From Hermatobates lingyangjiaoensis (lineage: Eukaryota > Arthropoda > Insecta > Hemiptera > Hermatobatidae): a stretch of 64,000 nt of DNA. Positions 47,701 to 59,927 of the stretch are shown one piece after another. The position numbers and the translations under genes are program-made. The stretch spans positions 1,302,001 to 1,366,000 of the forward strand of contig JAPFBL010000103.1 in NCBI GenBank assembly GCA_026182355.1. The letters are read 5' to 3'. Every line of letters starts with the position of its first letter. Position 1 is the first letter of the stretch. The notes under the pieces were generated by a model. That model ran no database searches and had not been told where the DNA came from. It saw nothing but the letters and a program-made list of their open reading frames with translations.

Positions 47701-49590
47701 GAATTTATATAAAACATTTTGATGAACTAAATTAAATCAAGTTGCCGATAGAAAATATCTATTAATTAAAATTAATTAATAAAATTAATTCCAATATTAA
47801 GTAATTTTATTAATTACACTTAGGCAAAATTTAGGGCTCCCGATGTAGAATGTTCATAGTGTGGTATCACAAAGGGCCAATCTTTAGCCTATGTGATTAT
47901 CTGTTTTGACATGTCTACTGAAACCTAACCTAAATATTATATTTTTTTTACATTTAAGTAATGAAATGAAGTTCAAACGAATGATAAATTATCAAATCCT
48001 AAATTGATCAAAAGGCACCTGACGAATATTTTCATTACTACCACCATGTAAATGATTTAAATATATGAAATGTCACGACTTCTTGCTACGGGTGTACTTA
48101 AACAGTCGTGGAAACGAAAATTAAGGTGTTAATAAAGCCAAATAGGTGTTAAAAGAAATAGATAACAATCCGAAATATTAGGCTGAAGCAAAAGAAAAAG
48201 TTATAACGATGGAACCAGCGAAAAGAAAGAAATTTATTGCATTCAATTAACAAAAGAAAGTAATAAAATAAAGTACTTTTTCTGTAAACAGATTTATTTA
48301 AATGTATGAGTTAGCAGCATATTTTCAACATAATTGTTTCCTTACTGAAATATGTTCATTTTATTTCAGTTTGAAATAAAGTCAAATTGAAAGAACTTAA
48401 TTTACTTCAAATAAATTTTAAAAAAATAAATAAAACGATTTATTTAAAATATAATATAAATAATACAAATAAGTTACGAGTGGCAGGCTTTAAAAAATAA
48501 ATTATATTTTAGAATGCGCTTTGGTTGCTGTCATGACCAGATCCGAAGTGAAGGAAAAGAAATTTGTACATTGACTGGGAATGGCACAAAATGAAAATTT
48601 TCTCTAGTATAAATAAAACAATCTTAATAACATAGTTGTTTCTTTGAAATTAAATAGTTATTTTTTTTGTAATTTCATTGAGAAGAATTCATTTGAGATT
48701 AGTCACTACATTTGTTATTTAACCTATCAATCGGAGATTTATGTCAGTCCAACTACAAAATCATTGATGTTTCTTTAGAAATTCCTTCTTATTTAGGATA
48801 TATATAATTCATGTTTCTTAACGCCCAATAATAATTAATTTTTCATCATTTTATACGGTTAGAGGTGCTTTAATGTTCAGTACAGATACTTTACTTTAAA
48901 GTACAGATTACTTTAATGTTTCTTATGGCAAACTGCTGTAATTATGTAAGTAATTTAATTAAGATGACAATATTTTCAGCTGAAGTCCACTTTATAATCT
49001 TCTTAGTGATGCTGCTGTATGCCGGTTTATCAGTTTGGTGCTTATCAAAATATTAATTTTTTAAATAGAGTTTGTTAATTGTGCTGGTTAAACTATTGCT
49101 GATTTGGTACTCTGTTTTTTTTTTTAAATATATTGAGAAAAGTATATTGACACACGCGCACATGGCCTCTCTTTCTCTCTCAGATACATACACACTCACA
49201 CTCACGCACAGTTACATACAGACACACCGATTATACAATAATTAAAAATCAACACAAACTACACTAAAAAATAAAAAACAAAAGACCATTTTATATTCTT
49301 TAAATTTTACAATAGAACAAAAAAAATAGTAATATAAGTATCTTATTTTTATTATCATAATTGGAAAGATAAATTAAGAAACAAGTATTTTAAATTAATA
49401 TAGGAATATGAACAATAAAAATAAAAGAATACGAAAACTCATCCAAGCTTTATATGGGTAAACGAAACATAAGTGGAAATCAAGAAATGTGTTAGTAATC
49501 GCCATTTGTTTACTGATTACTTCCTGATTAGCTGATATTCAGACATGTGGTGATGAAGAAGATTATTTTGAAATATTGGTTTCTTTGCAG
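47701..49590. other. Intron sequence, nothing recognised
   Basis: The AT-rich end of the 9.7-kb receptor intron. It includes a CA-rich patch at about 49155-49230. The acceptor TTCTTTGCAG closes it at 49590. Confidence 0.4.
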
Positions 49591-49847
49591 GAAGCCGGAG
49601 TTGTAGCGGACGACCGAGCAGTTCATCTGACAGTTTTGAGTCTCAATTACTTCGTGTTCTACACAAAGTTGACTTACTCGTGGAGAAAAATGAACAGAGG
49701 CAGGAAGAGCGAGAGTGCAGACAAGCGGCCGAACACGAATGGAAGCAGGTGGCACTGGTGTGCGACCGCCTTCTGCTATGGCTCTTCCTTGTTATCACAG
49801 CAATCACCACGACTGTCATCCTCTGTGGATCACCTCATGGACCGTAA
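49591..49847 (+). CDS. nAChR alpha-type subunit, TM4 and C-terminal exon
   Basis: Spliced after TTCTTTGCAG. Two bases complete a Gly codon, followed by a Ser-rich stretch (SRSCSGRPSSSSDSFESQ), an amphipathic helix (LLRVLHKVDLLVEKNEQRQE) and EHEWKQVALVCDRLLLW. TM4 follows (LFLVITAITTTVILC) and then a short tail GSPHGP and TAA (49845-49847). The E-W-K-x-V-A-x-V-x-D-R-L block before TM4 is the MA helix end typical of nicotinic subunits. Because TM4 is followed by only a few residues, this is the natural C-terminus. A longer frame at 49576-49989 reads another phase and is a shadow. Confidence 0.95.
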
Positions 49848-50068
49848 TCGTCCCAAATCAAATGACAGTTCTGGCCTTCCAGGGGTAAACCCAATGTGTG
49901 GCAATTCCACGCAAGAATTCACTTCAGCAAGGACATGCTGTTTTAGAAACAATACTGCTACAACGCTCCACCTAAGAACTTTACAATAGTTTCGTGTTAT
50001 CCTTATACGTTCTGAACAAATGACCTTAACATCTTGCTACACTAACAAAAAAATATACTCATTTCGAT

Positions 50069-50179
50069 AATAAAAATAAAAATATTTTATAATAAAACAG
50101 TCATTTATGACAAAGTATTTATAAAAACTAAGCTTTCTAACAAAAACATAATATCATCACTGTTATATAATTAAATAAA
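50069..50179 (+). promoter_or_regulatory. Candidate polyadenylation signals of the receptor gene
   Basis: AATAAA occurs at 50069-50074 and 50075-50080, about 225 bp after the stop, and again at 50174-50179. In DNA this AT-rich the hexamer is common by chance, so the position after TM4 is the main support. Confidence 0.4.
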
Positions 50180-51298
50180 GGAAACTGAAAAAGTATATTG
50201 CATAGCCCTTAAAAGTAGCAATCTCATTGTGACTTCAGTGTATTTAGAACCTTATTATCTTTTTGTTCTTTAAATTTACCTTATCTTAAAATTATATAAC
50301 ACTGACAAAAACAAATTATGTTTAATAGCTTAGTTAGTATAAATAGCTGGATATAAAAGTCTTACGACTCATGTAATTCTTTTATTACAATTATAATCAG
50401 ATATACCCCTGATTTTATATTTTCTTAACAAAAGGGTTCAATTTATACTATTAAAAGAGATTGTTAGTTTATTTTAAAGCATATTGACAAAAGAATAATG
50501 AAAACATTTTAAAAAAAAATAACTTGTTTAACAATTATGTGTCTGCAAAAAAAAAATTGAAACAATTTGTCTGATCCCTTTAGCATTTGTCATGGCACTC
50601 GATTTAACTTGGATCCAACAATTTCTCTTTAGATATCAATCACTGGTAGAAGTATTGTTGTTTTTAGAATATTTCAACTGCTCTAAAACATTAAAAAGTT
50701 AGCATTTTTTTAAGAAAAAAAAGTTTCGGGTAATATTATATGAAAAAAAAAACAAAATTATATTTCGTTTTTTATAAAGTCCATTTGATTTAATGTGGTA
50801 ACTATAAATGTAAAAAAGAGAAATAACAATTCAGTTTTATGCTTCGTGATTAAATTTCAAATATATTTTTGATAATAAAATTATATCCCTAATTTATAAG
50901 TTAAACTTGAGGATAGAATGGTGTTCATATTGGTGTATAATTTATCTTGAATATATTTGAGAACTACCTTTTTGTCCTTTACTTGTAACTATATGTAACT
51001 GTTTCGTTAATCACAAAGCAAAACATTAGTCACTAGGATTTGAATTCAGAAGTCTTTCACATGGTGAGAGATTTTTTTTTTATCAACGTCCACATTTCTT
51101 ACTAGATCATCAGCCATTGAAGCAACAATCGAGCCACATTACCGGGGTTACTAACTCCAAACGGTGTAACCTTCCTTAACATCAGTCATTTAACAAGACT
51201 TGGTGGGTTTAATATGGCTAGGACCGCTGTGTAAGTGCTTGAGAGATTGCACTTGGGATATATTTTCATGAACTCAATTGATCCGTGGTATCATTCAT
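50180..51298. other. AT-rich DNA, nothing recognised
   Basis: A GC-richer patch at about 51060-51240 has no recognisable content. Confidence 0.3.
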
Positions 51299-51527
51299 AT
51301 AGTTTTTATTAGAAATAGGTAAAACCGTCATATCTCGTAAGATGATCCTGGAGTTGGAGCGCTTTTGGACGTTGTCCATCTTCAATCGCAACAAACATAC
51401 TGAGCTGTTATAAACCTACAAGCCTCAGTAGGTTTGTTGCAATCGAAGATGGACAACATCCGAAAGCGCTCCAACTCCAGGATCATCTTACGAGGTATGA
51501 CGGTTTTATCTATTTCTAATAAAAATC
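51299..51527. repeat. Foldback with about 100-bp arms (H12)
   Basis: Arms at about 51299-51400 and 51420-51527 are near-perfect inverted copies. The right arm reads GCAATCGAAGATGGACAACA and TCCGAAAGCGCTCCAACTCC, later TTACGAGGTATGACGG. It is related to the intronic foldback at 31044-31377. No (TA)n bounds this one. Confidence 0.88.
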
Positions 51528-52589
51528 ATATTAACCTCAGTGGTATTAACAATATGCTTGTATTTCACTTATATAGTGCTAAGCACACCCAAATTTCTTC
51601 AACTTCTGTGATCAAACAAAAACCGGTATATTCTACAATGCTATGGGTGCGTCAATATCAGAGGCTATGCTTCAAATATATTTTTGAACCTCTTGATTCA
51701 AATTCACGACATTAGGCATCTGACAAGGTTTAAATATAAATAAAACTTGACAATGTATCGTTATATAATGTCATCGTAAATGAATTTATTCATTGAATTT
51801 GAAATCTAACTAGTAAATGCGTTGTATAATACAGTAATAGTAATCATATAGTAAATAAGAAAAAGTTATACTGTGTCATTCTCAATGTCTAGAGGTCTGA
51901 TGGCAGCATGGATACTAATTAAGTAGGTTTGCTATGACACAACAATAGACGCAGGGTCGACGACGGCTGTGCCCTGAGTAGCCTAAAATTATGAATCTCT
52001 CACCGTTCTGTTATGTTAATTCTGCACAGTATGTTGAACAAGATTCTGACAGCATCACCAATTTATATTCACCCACAGATCTTAAATGTTCACAATCCAG
52101 TCTACGTTCGAACTTTAAATCTATGATAGACATTAAATAAATTCAAACTGACAACATAGTTTCTAGGGCAATCAATAACGCTTCCTATATCAAAATGACT
52201 TTTTTTTCAATTTCTTTTTATTATTATTTTGTTATCTTTAATTTAAAATGATTAATAATTTTTAAAGTGTTATCAAGAAGTATGAATGATTCGAATAAAA
52301 TTTAAAATAAAATTACTAACTTTCTATAAGGAAATAGAAATATTAGTGCAGTGATTAAGGTTTGGAATATTGTTAATAAAGAATTGAAAAGTAACGTTAG
52401 TGACTAAACAAAACTAGATAAGAAAGTAAGTATAAAAATTAGTGATTTCAAACACATTTTATAAAACTGACATACCATATAAATTAATAAAGTGTGAAAT
52501 ACACATGAAAAGCAATATGACTGTTCGTATTACATGCATTTTAAGACACAAAAATTGGAATATTTTGTTCTGAAATAAATAAATTATAT
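51528..52589. other. AT-rich DNA, nothing recognised
   Basis: No gene or repeat family was recognised. Confidence 0.3.
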
Positions 52590-53330
52590 TTGCAGATAGA
52601 AAAAGCATAAGAGAACACAAAAACTCACTATATTTTGACTACCTCGTCATTACAATCGTCATTTGTCTTCAGAGCCACTCATCTAACCATAAGGAAGTCG
52701 AAATATAGCATTGAGTTTTTCGATATCTTTTATGTCTGTTTTTTTGCAAATTTAGTTAATATATCTATAACTGATTAAATTTTGTTCAGTGAACATACAT
52801 ACAAGAGACCATAAATTCTTCCTAATCTATTTTGACTTCATATTCCTAAGTCAGAAGGATATGAGCTACTTCAAAGACAAGTGATGACCAAATTATGTCT
52901 CATTGAATATGTATTTAATCAGTGTCACCAACTTACTGAAGAAGAGGAGACAAGAAAAAATAAAATATAATTATAATAGGAAAAAAATGTTTGTTATTAT
53001 TAACAAAACATAAGTTGACTGTACTGATTGAGTATCTCTTAAATATGATATTACTCAGTACCTGCTTGTCTTCAGAGCGACTTACGTCGATCTATCTCAT
53101 GAAGCAAAGTCGAAATATTGTAGTGAGCTTTTGTGGCTCGTTTTATTTGTGTTTCATTTCTTCAATTTTGTTTAACTATATTTGAAACGATTCATGCGGA
53201 TAAAAACTCAAATTACCCATGAAAAACACATAAAAGAACAGATAAAATTCAGTTCTTTTTTGTCGAGTCTCGTCGTCATCAGGAGAATAAACTATTGCCT
53301 GGCCGTCATGCAAGGACTGTATAATATAAA
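52590..53330. repeat. Cluster of degraded PLE-derived arms
   Basis: An imperfect inverted pair lies at about 52600-52745, with AAAACTCACTATATTTTGAC against GTCGAAATATAGCATTGAG. A plus-strand arm lies at about 53090-53175 (AAGTCGAAATATTGTAGTGA). A minus-strand arm lies at about 53218-53290, with CTCGTCGTCATCAGGAG on plus. These look older than H3, H4, H9 and H11. Confidence 0.5.
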
Positions 53331-54532
53331 TATATATATACATTTTCATTGGAAATATGATCCAAAATGGACAAATATAGTTCAATGTAGAAAAAGAAAC
53401 ATAGAGAAATTTAAAGCACACACTTGCAATATCTTATTTTTGTTTTAATTTATGTACCTTGTAACTAATGTTGAACCATTTTCAGCTGTGAGGATTACGT
53501 ACTATTTACATACTGCTTCCAGTTTCTGTCTTGACTATTCAAATATGGATCTTTACTAGCTGTTTACAAAAAAGACGTGGCAAAAAAGAGAAAATGAAGA
53601 GTATCCCATTCAGAAATGTGATATTATATAAAGAATAAGATATTGCTGATATGTAGGAAATAAAACTCACAAAAGAAATCGAATTTCGTTAAACCATATT
53701 CACTGTTCACCTCTCTACTTACATTCAGTTTATTTGGGTTTTATAGGTTTATTCAATTTTGTTTTCCAGTTAACTAAGTTGGGTTCTTTGGTAAATTATT
53801 TATATTGAATACAGTGTTTTAAACGTTATTTTCTAAAAAGAGGCAAGAGTTTGTAATGGTTAACATTTATGTAAGAAATATATTTATTTATTGTAAGGAA
53901 ATTGTAGTTAACACAGTAATAAACAGTCGGAGAGATACACAGAGTACTGCCATTATATCTATTATACATTATACATAAACGATAATCGTCTAATTACACA
54001 TAAAGACGAAAAATAGAAGGACAGGAATAAATATAACATTCAATAAATTGTTAACTACTAATACATAAATAATTAAATTACGAATTCAATAAATAATATA
54101 TTCAATTATAATTATTGCAACGGTGCTTGTTTGACTGTTTGGTTTTTGCGTAATTTCTTTTGTAGCAGCAAGTATTTTGCTGCATGGAAATACAAGTATA
54201 TAGGAAAGTAGATCTTGAAGACGGGAGAGATGTGGCACCGGTCAATTATATTTGAAGCTTCCGATTTAAGAGGGATCTGCATAATTACGATTCAATTGAC
54301 ATCTTTCCTTTACAATGGGTTTTATTATAGAATTTTACGTTGTTTTGATTCGTTAAGCCCCTCCCCCCCCCCCCCCACCTTATGCAAATTTCAGTAGTGT
54401 TAGTTCTCTAACGTTGTATATTCTGACTTAATAAAACACTATCAGTTTTGATAATGGCATCCAAGAATAATTGTTCCATAATTTTTTTATGTGATGTAAG
54501 TTAGTTCATATTCTAATGGAATGTTAGATAAA
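53331..54532. other. AT-rich DNA with a poly-C run
   Basis: A run of about 15 C residues lies at 54361-54377. No gene was recognised. Confidence 0.4.
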
Positions 54533-54800
54533 TATATATATATAAACTTTAACAAATAGGAAAGAACACAGAAAGTCACTACAGAACTCACTTCAATATT
54601 TTGACATCCGTCGTCATCGGTAAGAAGTGCGAAGAAAGTTGGCAGCAGTTTCTGCGTTGACCAATTTCTTGCTGATGTTCTCTAGTTTCCTTTCTAGTTT
54701 GCGGTTACTTTCCGGTATTTTACATAGGAGTTCTGGTAATGACATGAAAGAAATGAAGTAAAACGCTAAACACTTTAAAAATTTAATCTAAAACTATAAA
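54533..54800 (-). mobile_element. Internally deleted PLE: N-terminal fragment joined to 3' tail
   Basis: Read on the minus strand: an AT-rich leader shared with 2595-2640, then MSLPELLCKIPESNRKLERK and LENISKKLVNAETAANF (54745-54632). There is then a direct join to CTTCGCACTTCTTACCGATG, ACGACGGATGTC, AAAATATTGAAGTGAG and the TGACTTTCTGTGTTC tail (54631-54541), ending in (TA)n (about 54533-54543). The N-terminal part matches 2441-2640 and the tail matches 8202-8330 and 45300-45425. This places both kinds of dispersed unit in one element with the RT and endonuclease removed. Confidence 0.7.
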
Positions 54801-56789
54801 TTTCAAACCATAAGTGTCATCAAGAGGTAATTACAGGAGACAATAAAGAAAATTAAAAGTTGCATTTAATTAGATCTGCACTTAGTAGTAAAAAGAAACA
54901 GTGGGCATTGACTGCATGTCATATATTTCTCTCACATGCACATGTAAATCACAGAAGCCATTACAGTGGTGACATAAAAGTTATTGGGAATAGAGAATAC
55001 AATAAAAGATAAAAAAAAAGAATAAAAAATGTAAAATGAAAAGAATTAATAAACAAAATAATGACAAATATCTAAAGCATTGCTATAGGATTAAACGAAT
55101 TTGAAAATCTCTTTGGCTATATTTTTCATATATCCAAAGCGAAAGAGAATTGGGTATGCGAATTTCTTATGAGCTGGGTTGTGAATATAGACTTCAAAAT
55201 AAGGTATCCTGAATCTTTCTTGACACGGCAGCACTAGGCTGATGCAATTCTAGTCACGCATCAAACACAGCGCTTGTCATAGCAGCTAACGATCATTCAC
55301 CTGACAATGCCGATTAGTATGATTTATGCTAATAGACACATCTTTCTTTGTATGATATCGTGAATGTATATATCTCTAAATAAATTGCTGTTGATGATAC
55401 TGAATTAACCTCTGAAGAATCTCATGTATGTTACCTATAATATACCTATTAATGTGTATATGTATCAAATTATCTTAAAAAATCTAATACACTTACTAAA
55501 AAACTCAGTTTTATTTAAATATTTTTTTAGTTGGAACTAGAAGAGATTTGAAGAGACGAAGACTAATGAAGTTTTCCGAAGGAGTATACCAAAATGAGAA
55601 TGTCGTTTTAACCATTACACTTTTTCATGTGATTTGAGTTTTATTTTAATAGGGATAAAATTCTGTTCTGCATAGAACAGTTCAATATTTGAAATCATTG
55701 ATTTATTGATACCAAAATGCTCAGAACATTAGATTTCATGTGCTTGTGTCACATTCATTTTAAGTGAGTATTTGAAGAAAAAAAATTCTATAAGATAGCA
55801 GGGGACATGTCAAACAAACTTGGTAAATATTTTATAGTACAATTTATCTTATGCTACATATTTAAAATTTTCAAAATAAGAAATATTGAGAACAAAAATA
55901 ATAATTTGGTTACAGTATACCAAGCATAATAGATTACTATGCATGGTCAAAGGAGATTATAAAAATTATAATGGGAGTATAGAATAAAATATGCAAGCCA
56001 GAAGGTTTAAAATTACTAATAATTAGAGAATATTTCATTATGGTACAATAAATTAATCTTTTTTTCCAAATATACTCACAATTTTTCTAATTTAAATTTA
56101 GGTATTTACGTATCATTTAATTGTTGTTATTATTATTTTCATTAATTTATTATTTCATTATTTTCAATAATAAAGCGTTACACTTTGATGAAGTTATGAG
56201 AGCACAATTTGAAGTCGCTGTTGTTAAGTGAAAATGCAAACACGTTTATTGTGAAGGTTAGCTACAAATTATTCACTAATGTATGTACTGGTATAAATAT
56301 TAATATGTCAAAACAAATATCAACTCATAAAATACAATTAGAGATAATAATGAACAGTTTATGTGTTTTAACCACGTAAATTTTAGAATTATTTTTGATT
56401 TTCCTAAAGATGAACTCATTACATTTTATTTATGTTTGTGTTTAATAATTCAGCTCTCCATTTGAATATATAATAGTTTGTATTTTTTTGTAGAAAATGG
56501 GAGGCAATTCGAGAAACAATACTTTGATATTAATATTGTTATGTAAACATATGCAACTATATTTGTTATATTATTTTGTGGCATTATATTCTGACATGTA
56601 CTCAGATTGTTTATTTGTGTTAGATATATCGCTAACCATTCCATACCACATTTAAACTCTCATATATACCTCCCACCTTTATTCATAAACACAATTCATC
56701 ATTATTTTACTTACACTCTCTCAAATGACACACTTCTTCGCATACACACACTCACCTTCTCACTCTATTGCTTTCTCTCTCACACATAA
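54801..56789. other. AT-rich DNA, nothing recognised
   Basis: No gene or repeat family was recognised. Confidence 0.3.
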
Positions 56790-58490
56790 TACACTTCCTC
56801 TTATACAAACACTCTCTCTCTCTCATTCGGTTTCTCTTCTCTCATGAACACCTTCACTATCACTCACCCTAACTCTCTCTCTTATCACATAACACACTTC
56901 CTCTCATACAAACACTCTCTCTCTCTCATTCGGTTTCTCTTCTCTCATGAACACCTTCACTATCACTCACCCTAACTCTCTCTCTTATCACATAACACAC
57001 TTCCTCTCATACAAACACTCTCTCTCTCTCATTCGGTTTCTCTTCTCTCATGAACACCTTCACCATCACTCACCCTAACTCTCTCTCTTATCACATAACA
57101 CACTTCCTCTCATACAAACACTCTCTCTCTCTCATTCGGTTTCTCTTCTCTCATGAACACCTTCACCATCACTCACCCTAACTCTCTCTCTTATCACATA
57201 ACACACTTCCTCTCATACAAACACTCTCTCTCTCATTCGGTTTCTCTTCTCTCATGAACACCTTCACCATCACTCACCCTAACTCTCTCTCTTATCACAT
57301 AACACACTTCCTCTCATACAAACACTCTCTCTCTCTCATTCGGTTTCTCTTCTCTCATGAACACCTTCACTATCACTTACCCTAACTCTCTCTCTTATCA
57401 CATAACACACTTCCTCTCATACAAACACTCTCTCTCTCTCATTTGGTTTCTCTTCTCTCATGAACACCTTCACTATCACTCACCCTAACTCTCTCTCTTA
57501 TCACATAACACACTTCCTCTCATACAAACACTCTCTCTCTCTCATTCGGTTTCTCTTCTCTCATGAACACCTTCACCATCACTCACCCTAACTCTCTCTC
57601 TTATCACATAACACACTTCCTCTCATACAAACACTCTCTCTCTCTCATTCGGTTTCTCTTCTCTCATGAACACCTTCACCATCACTCACCCTAACTCTCT
57701 CTCTTATCACATAACACACTTCCTCTCATACAAACACTCTCTCTCTCATTCGGTTTCTCTTCTCTCATGAACACCTTCACCATCACTCACCCTAACTCTC
57801 TCTCTTATCACATAACACACTTCCTCTCATACAAACACTCTCTCTCTCTCATTCGGTTTCTCTTCTCTCATGAACACCTTCACCATCACTCACCCTAACT
57901 CTCTCTCTTATCACATAACACACTTCCTCTCATACAAACACTCTCTCTCTCATTCGGTTTCTCTTCTCTCATGAACACCTTCACCATCACTCACCCTAAC
58001 TCTCTCTCTTATCACATAACACACTTCCTCTCATACAAACACTCTCTCTCTCTCATTCGGTTTCTCTTCTCTCATGAACACCTTCACCATCACTCACCCT
58101 AACTCTCTCTCTTATTACATAACACACTTCCTCTCATACAAACACTCTCTCTCTCATTCGGTTTCTCTTCTCTCATGAACACCTTCACTATCACTCACCC
58201 TAACTCTCTCTCTTATCACATAACACACTTCCTCTCATACAAACACTCTCTCTCTCATTCGGTTTCTCTTCTCTCATTAACACCTTCACCATCACTCACC
58301 CTAACTCTCTCTCTTATCACATAACACACTTCCTCTCATACAAACACTCTCTCTCTCTCTCTCATTCGGTTTCTCTTCTCTCATGAACACCTTCACCATC
58401 ACTCACCCTAACTCTCTCTCTTATCACATAACACACTTCCTCTCATACAAAACTCTCTCTCTCATTCGGTTTCTCTTCTCTATCACTCAC
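56790..58490 (+). repeat. 103-bp minisatellite, about 16 copies
   Basis: The unit contains CTCATTCGGTTTCTCTTCTC, ATGAACACCTTCAC(C/T)ATC, ACTCACCCTAACTCTCTCTC and ACATAACACACTTCCTCTCA. The GAACACC landmark recurs at 56846, 56949, 57052, 57155, 57256, 57359 and 57462, giving periods of 103 or 101 that change with the number of CT repeats. The plus strand is C/T/A-rich and very poor in G. The last copies are truncated before a CT- and CA-rich tail (58490-58690). Confidence 0.95.
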
Positions 58491-58699
58491 CCTAACTCTC
58501 TCTTTCTATCTCCTTCACCCTCTCTCTACTTTTTTTATCCCTCTCTTGCTCTCTTTTACAACAAATTCCCCTTTTACAACTACGTCTCGTATTTACATAT
58601 ATGTTCACTTTTACAACACACTTATACTCGAACACACACAAACACACACACACACACAACACATCCTTCTTTCACTCTTTCTGTCTTGCTACAGCACAC

Positions 58700-59726
58700 C
58701 CTTTAAGACCCCTCCTGGATATCCGTATACGGAAATTACGTTAGTAATGATAATTGTTGTATAAAAATGGTACACAAAAGTATTTGTTTTTGTCAAGGTA
58801 TGAAAAATTATGCCAGCATTGCTTCAATAGTAATTGTTGCAATATTTTCCTTTTTAACTTTAATGTATGCAATATTTTAGCTCAATTACTAATTTGTACT
58901 CAAATCCAGAAAAATCATTTCAATACATCTTTAAGTTCTGTATATTAAACCTCGTAGATGGCCCATTATAATACAGATGATGACTAACCAAAATTTTCTT
59001 TTCTGGTTGATAAACCGTGTACATTAACAGTATTATACACAATGTGAAATGTTAAAATTGCTTTATTATTCTAAGGATGTATAGCCTTAGTATTGCCATA
59101 ATTATTATAAACTGGTAATAAAAAATGGTTTTACTGATATTTTTGCATAACATATAGATAATGTATTGTTGTAAATTTATCAGAGTAACCGTAATGTTGA
59201 AAAACATAATGATTAGTGTAGGGAGATTTAAACACATTTGTTATTTGAATTTTAGAACTTGAATAGTGGAAAACATTGAAATAAGATTTAATGTGCATCA
59301 AAAAAAAAAATTGTTTTTGCATCAAAAAAAAATAAGTAAAACTTAAAACTGTTTTAGATGTGATAGAAAAAGAAGGAACTAAAAAGCAGTTTCTAGTATA
59401 GAAAATATTTAATGTGATTCTTTAAATTTTATTGTTTGAAAAAAAAGTGTTTATATAATACCAAGCAGGTAGATGAGCTGCTGATTAATTTGTATGTAGT
59501 GTATCAATGAATTGTATTTATTTATTGGTTTGTAAATAAAGTGTTGAAACAAACTGAAACGTTATAACATGCAAGAAATGGCATAGTCGATTATATATAT
59601 ATATATTAGAACGCTATGATCATGCCATGACAGTTAAGAATTAATCAAAATTATTTGGTTTTGGGAAACGTTATTATTAAAAGTTGTAAGTTATTGGTTT
59701 TGGTTTGTGGTTATTACGATTTCTGA
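58700..59726. other. AT-rich DNA, nothing recognised
   Basis: Two poly-A stretches lie near 59301 and 59326. No gene was recognised. Confidence 0.3.
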
Positions 59727-59927
59727 GATAGAATTTAAAGATTCCTCTATCCAAGAGGGCGTCATATTTAGTTAAAATTAGAATTTAAGATTCCTCTATC
59801 CAAGAGGGCGTCATATTTTGTTAAAATTAGAATGTAAGATTCCTCTATCCAAGAGGGCGTCATATTTAGTTAAAATTAGAATTTAAGATTCCTCTATTCA
59901 AGAGGGCGTCATATTTAGTTAAAATTT
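59727..59927 (+). repeat. Four-copy 49-bp tandem repeat
   Basis: Each unit holds GATTCCTCTATCCAAGAGG, GCGTCATATTTAGTTAAAAT and TAGAAT. CCTCTATCCAAGAGG is a small hairpin inside the unit. Units differ by one or two bases. Confidence 0.92.

Noticed and set aside
49576..49989. 137-codon frame over the last receptor exon
   Set aside because: It reads the exon in the wrong phase. The receptor frame gives TM4 and stops at 49847.
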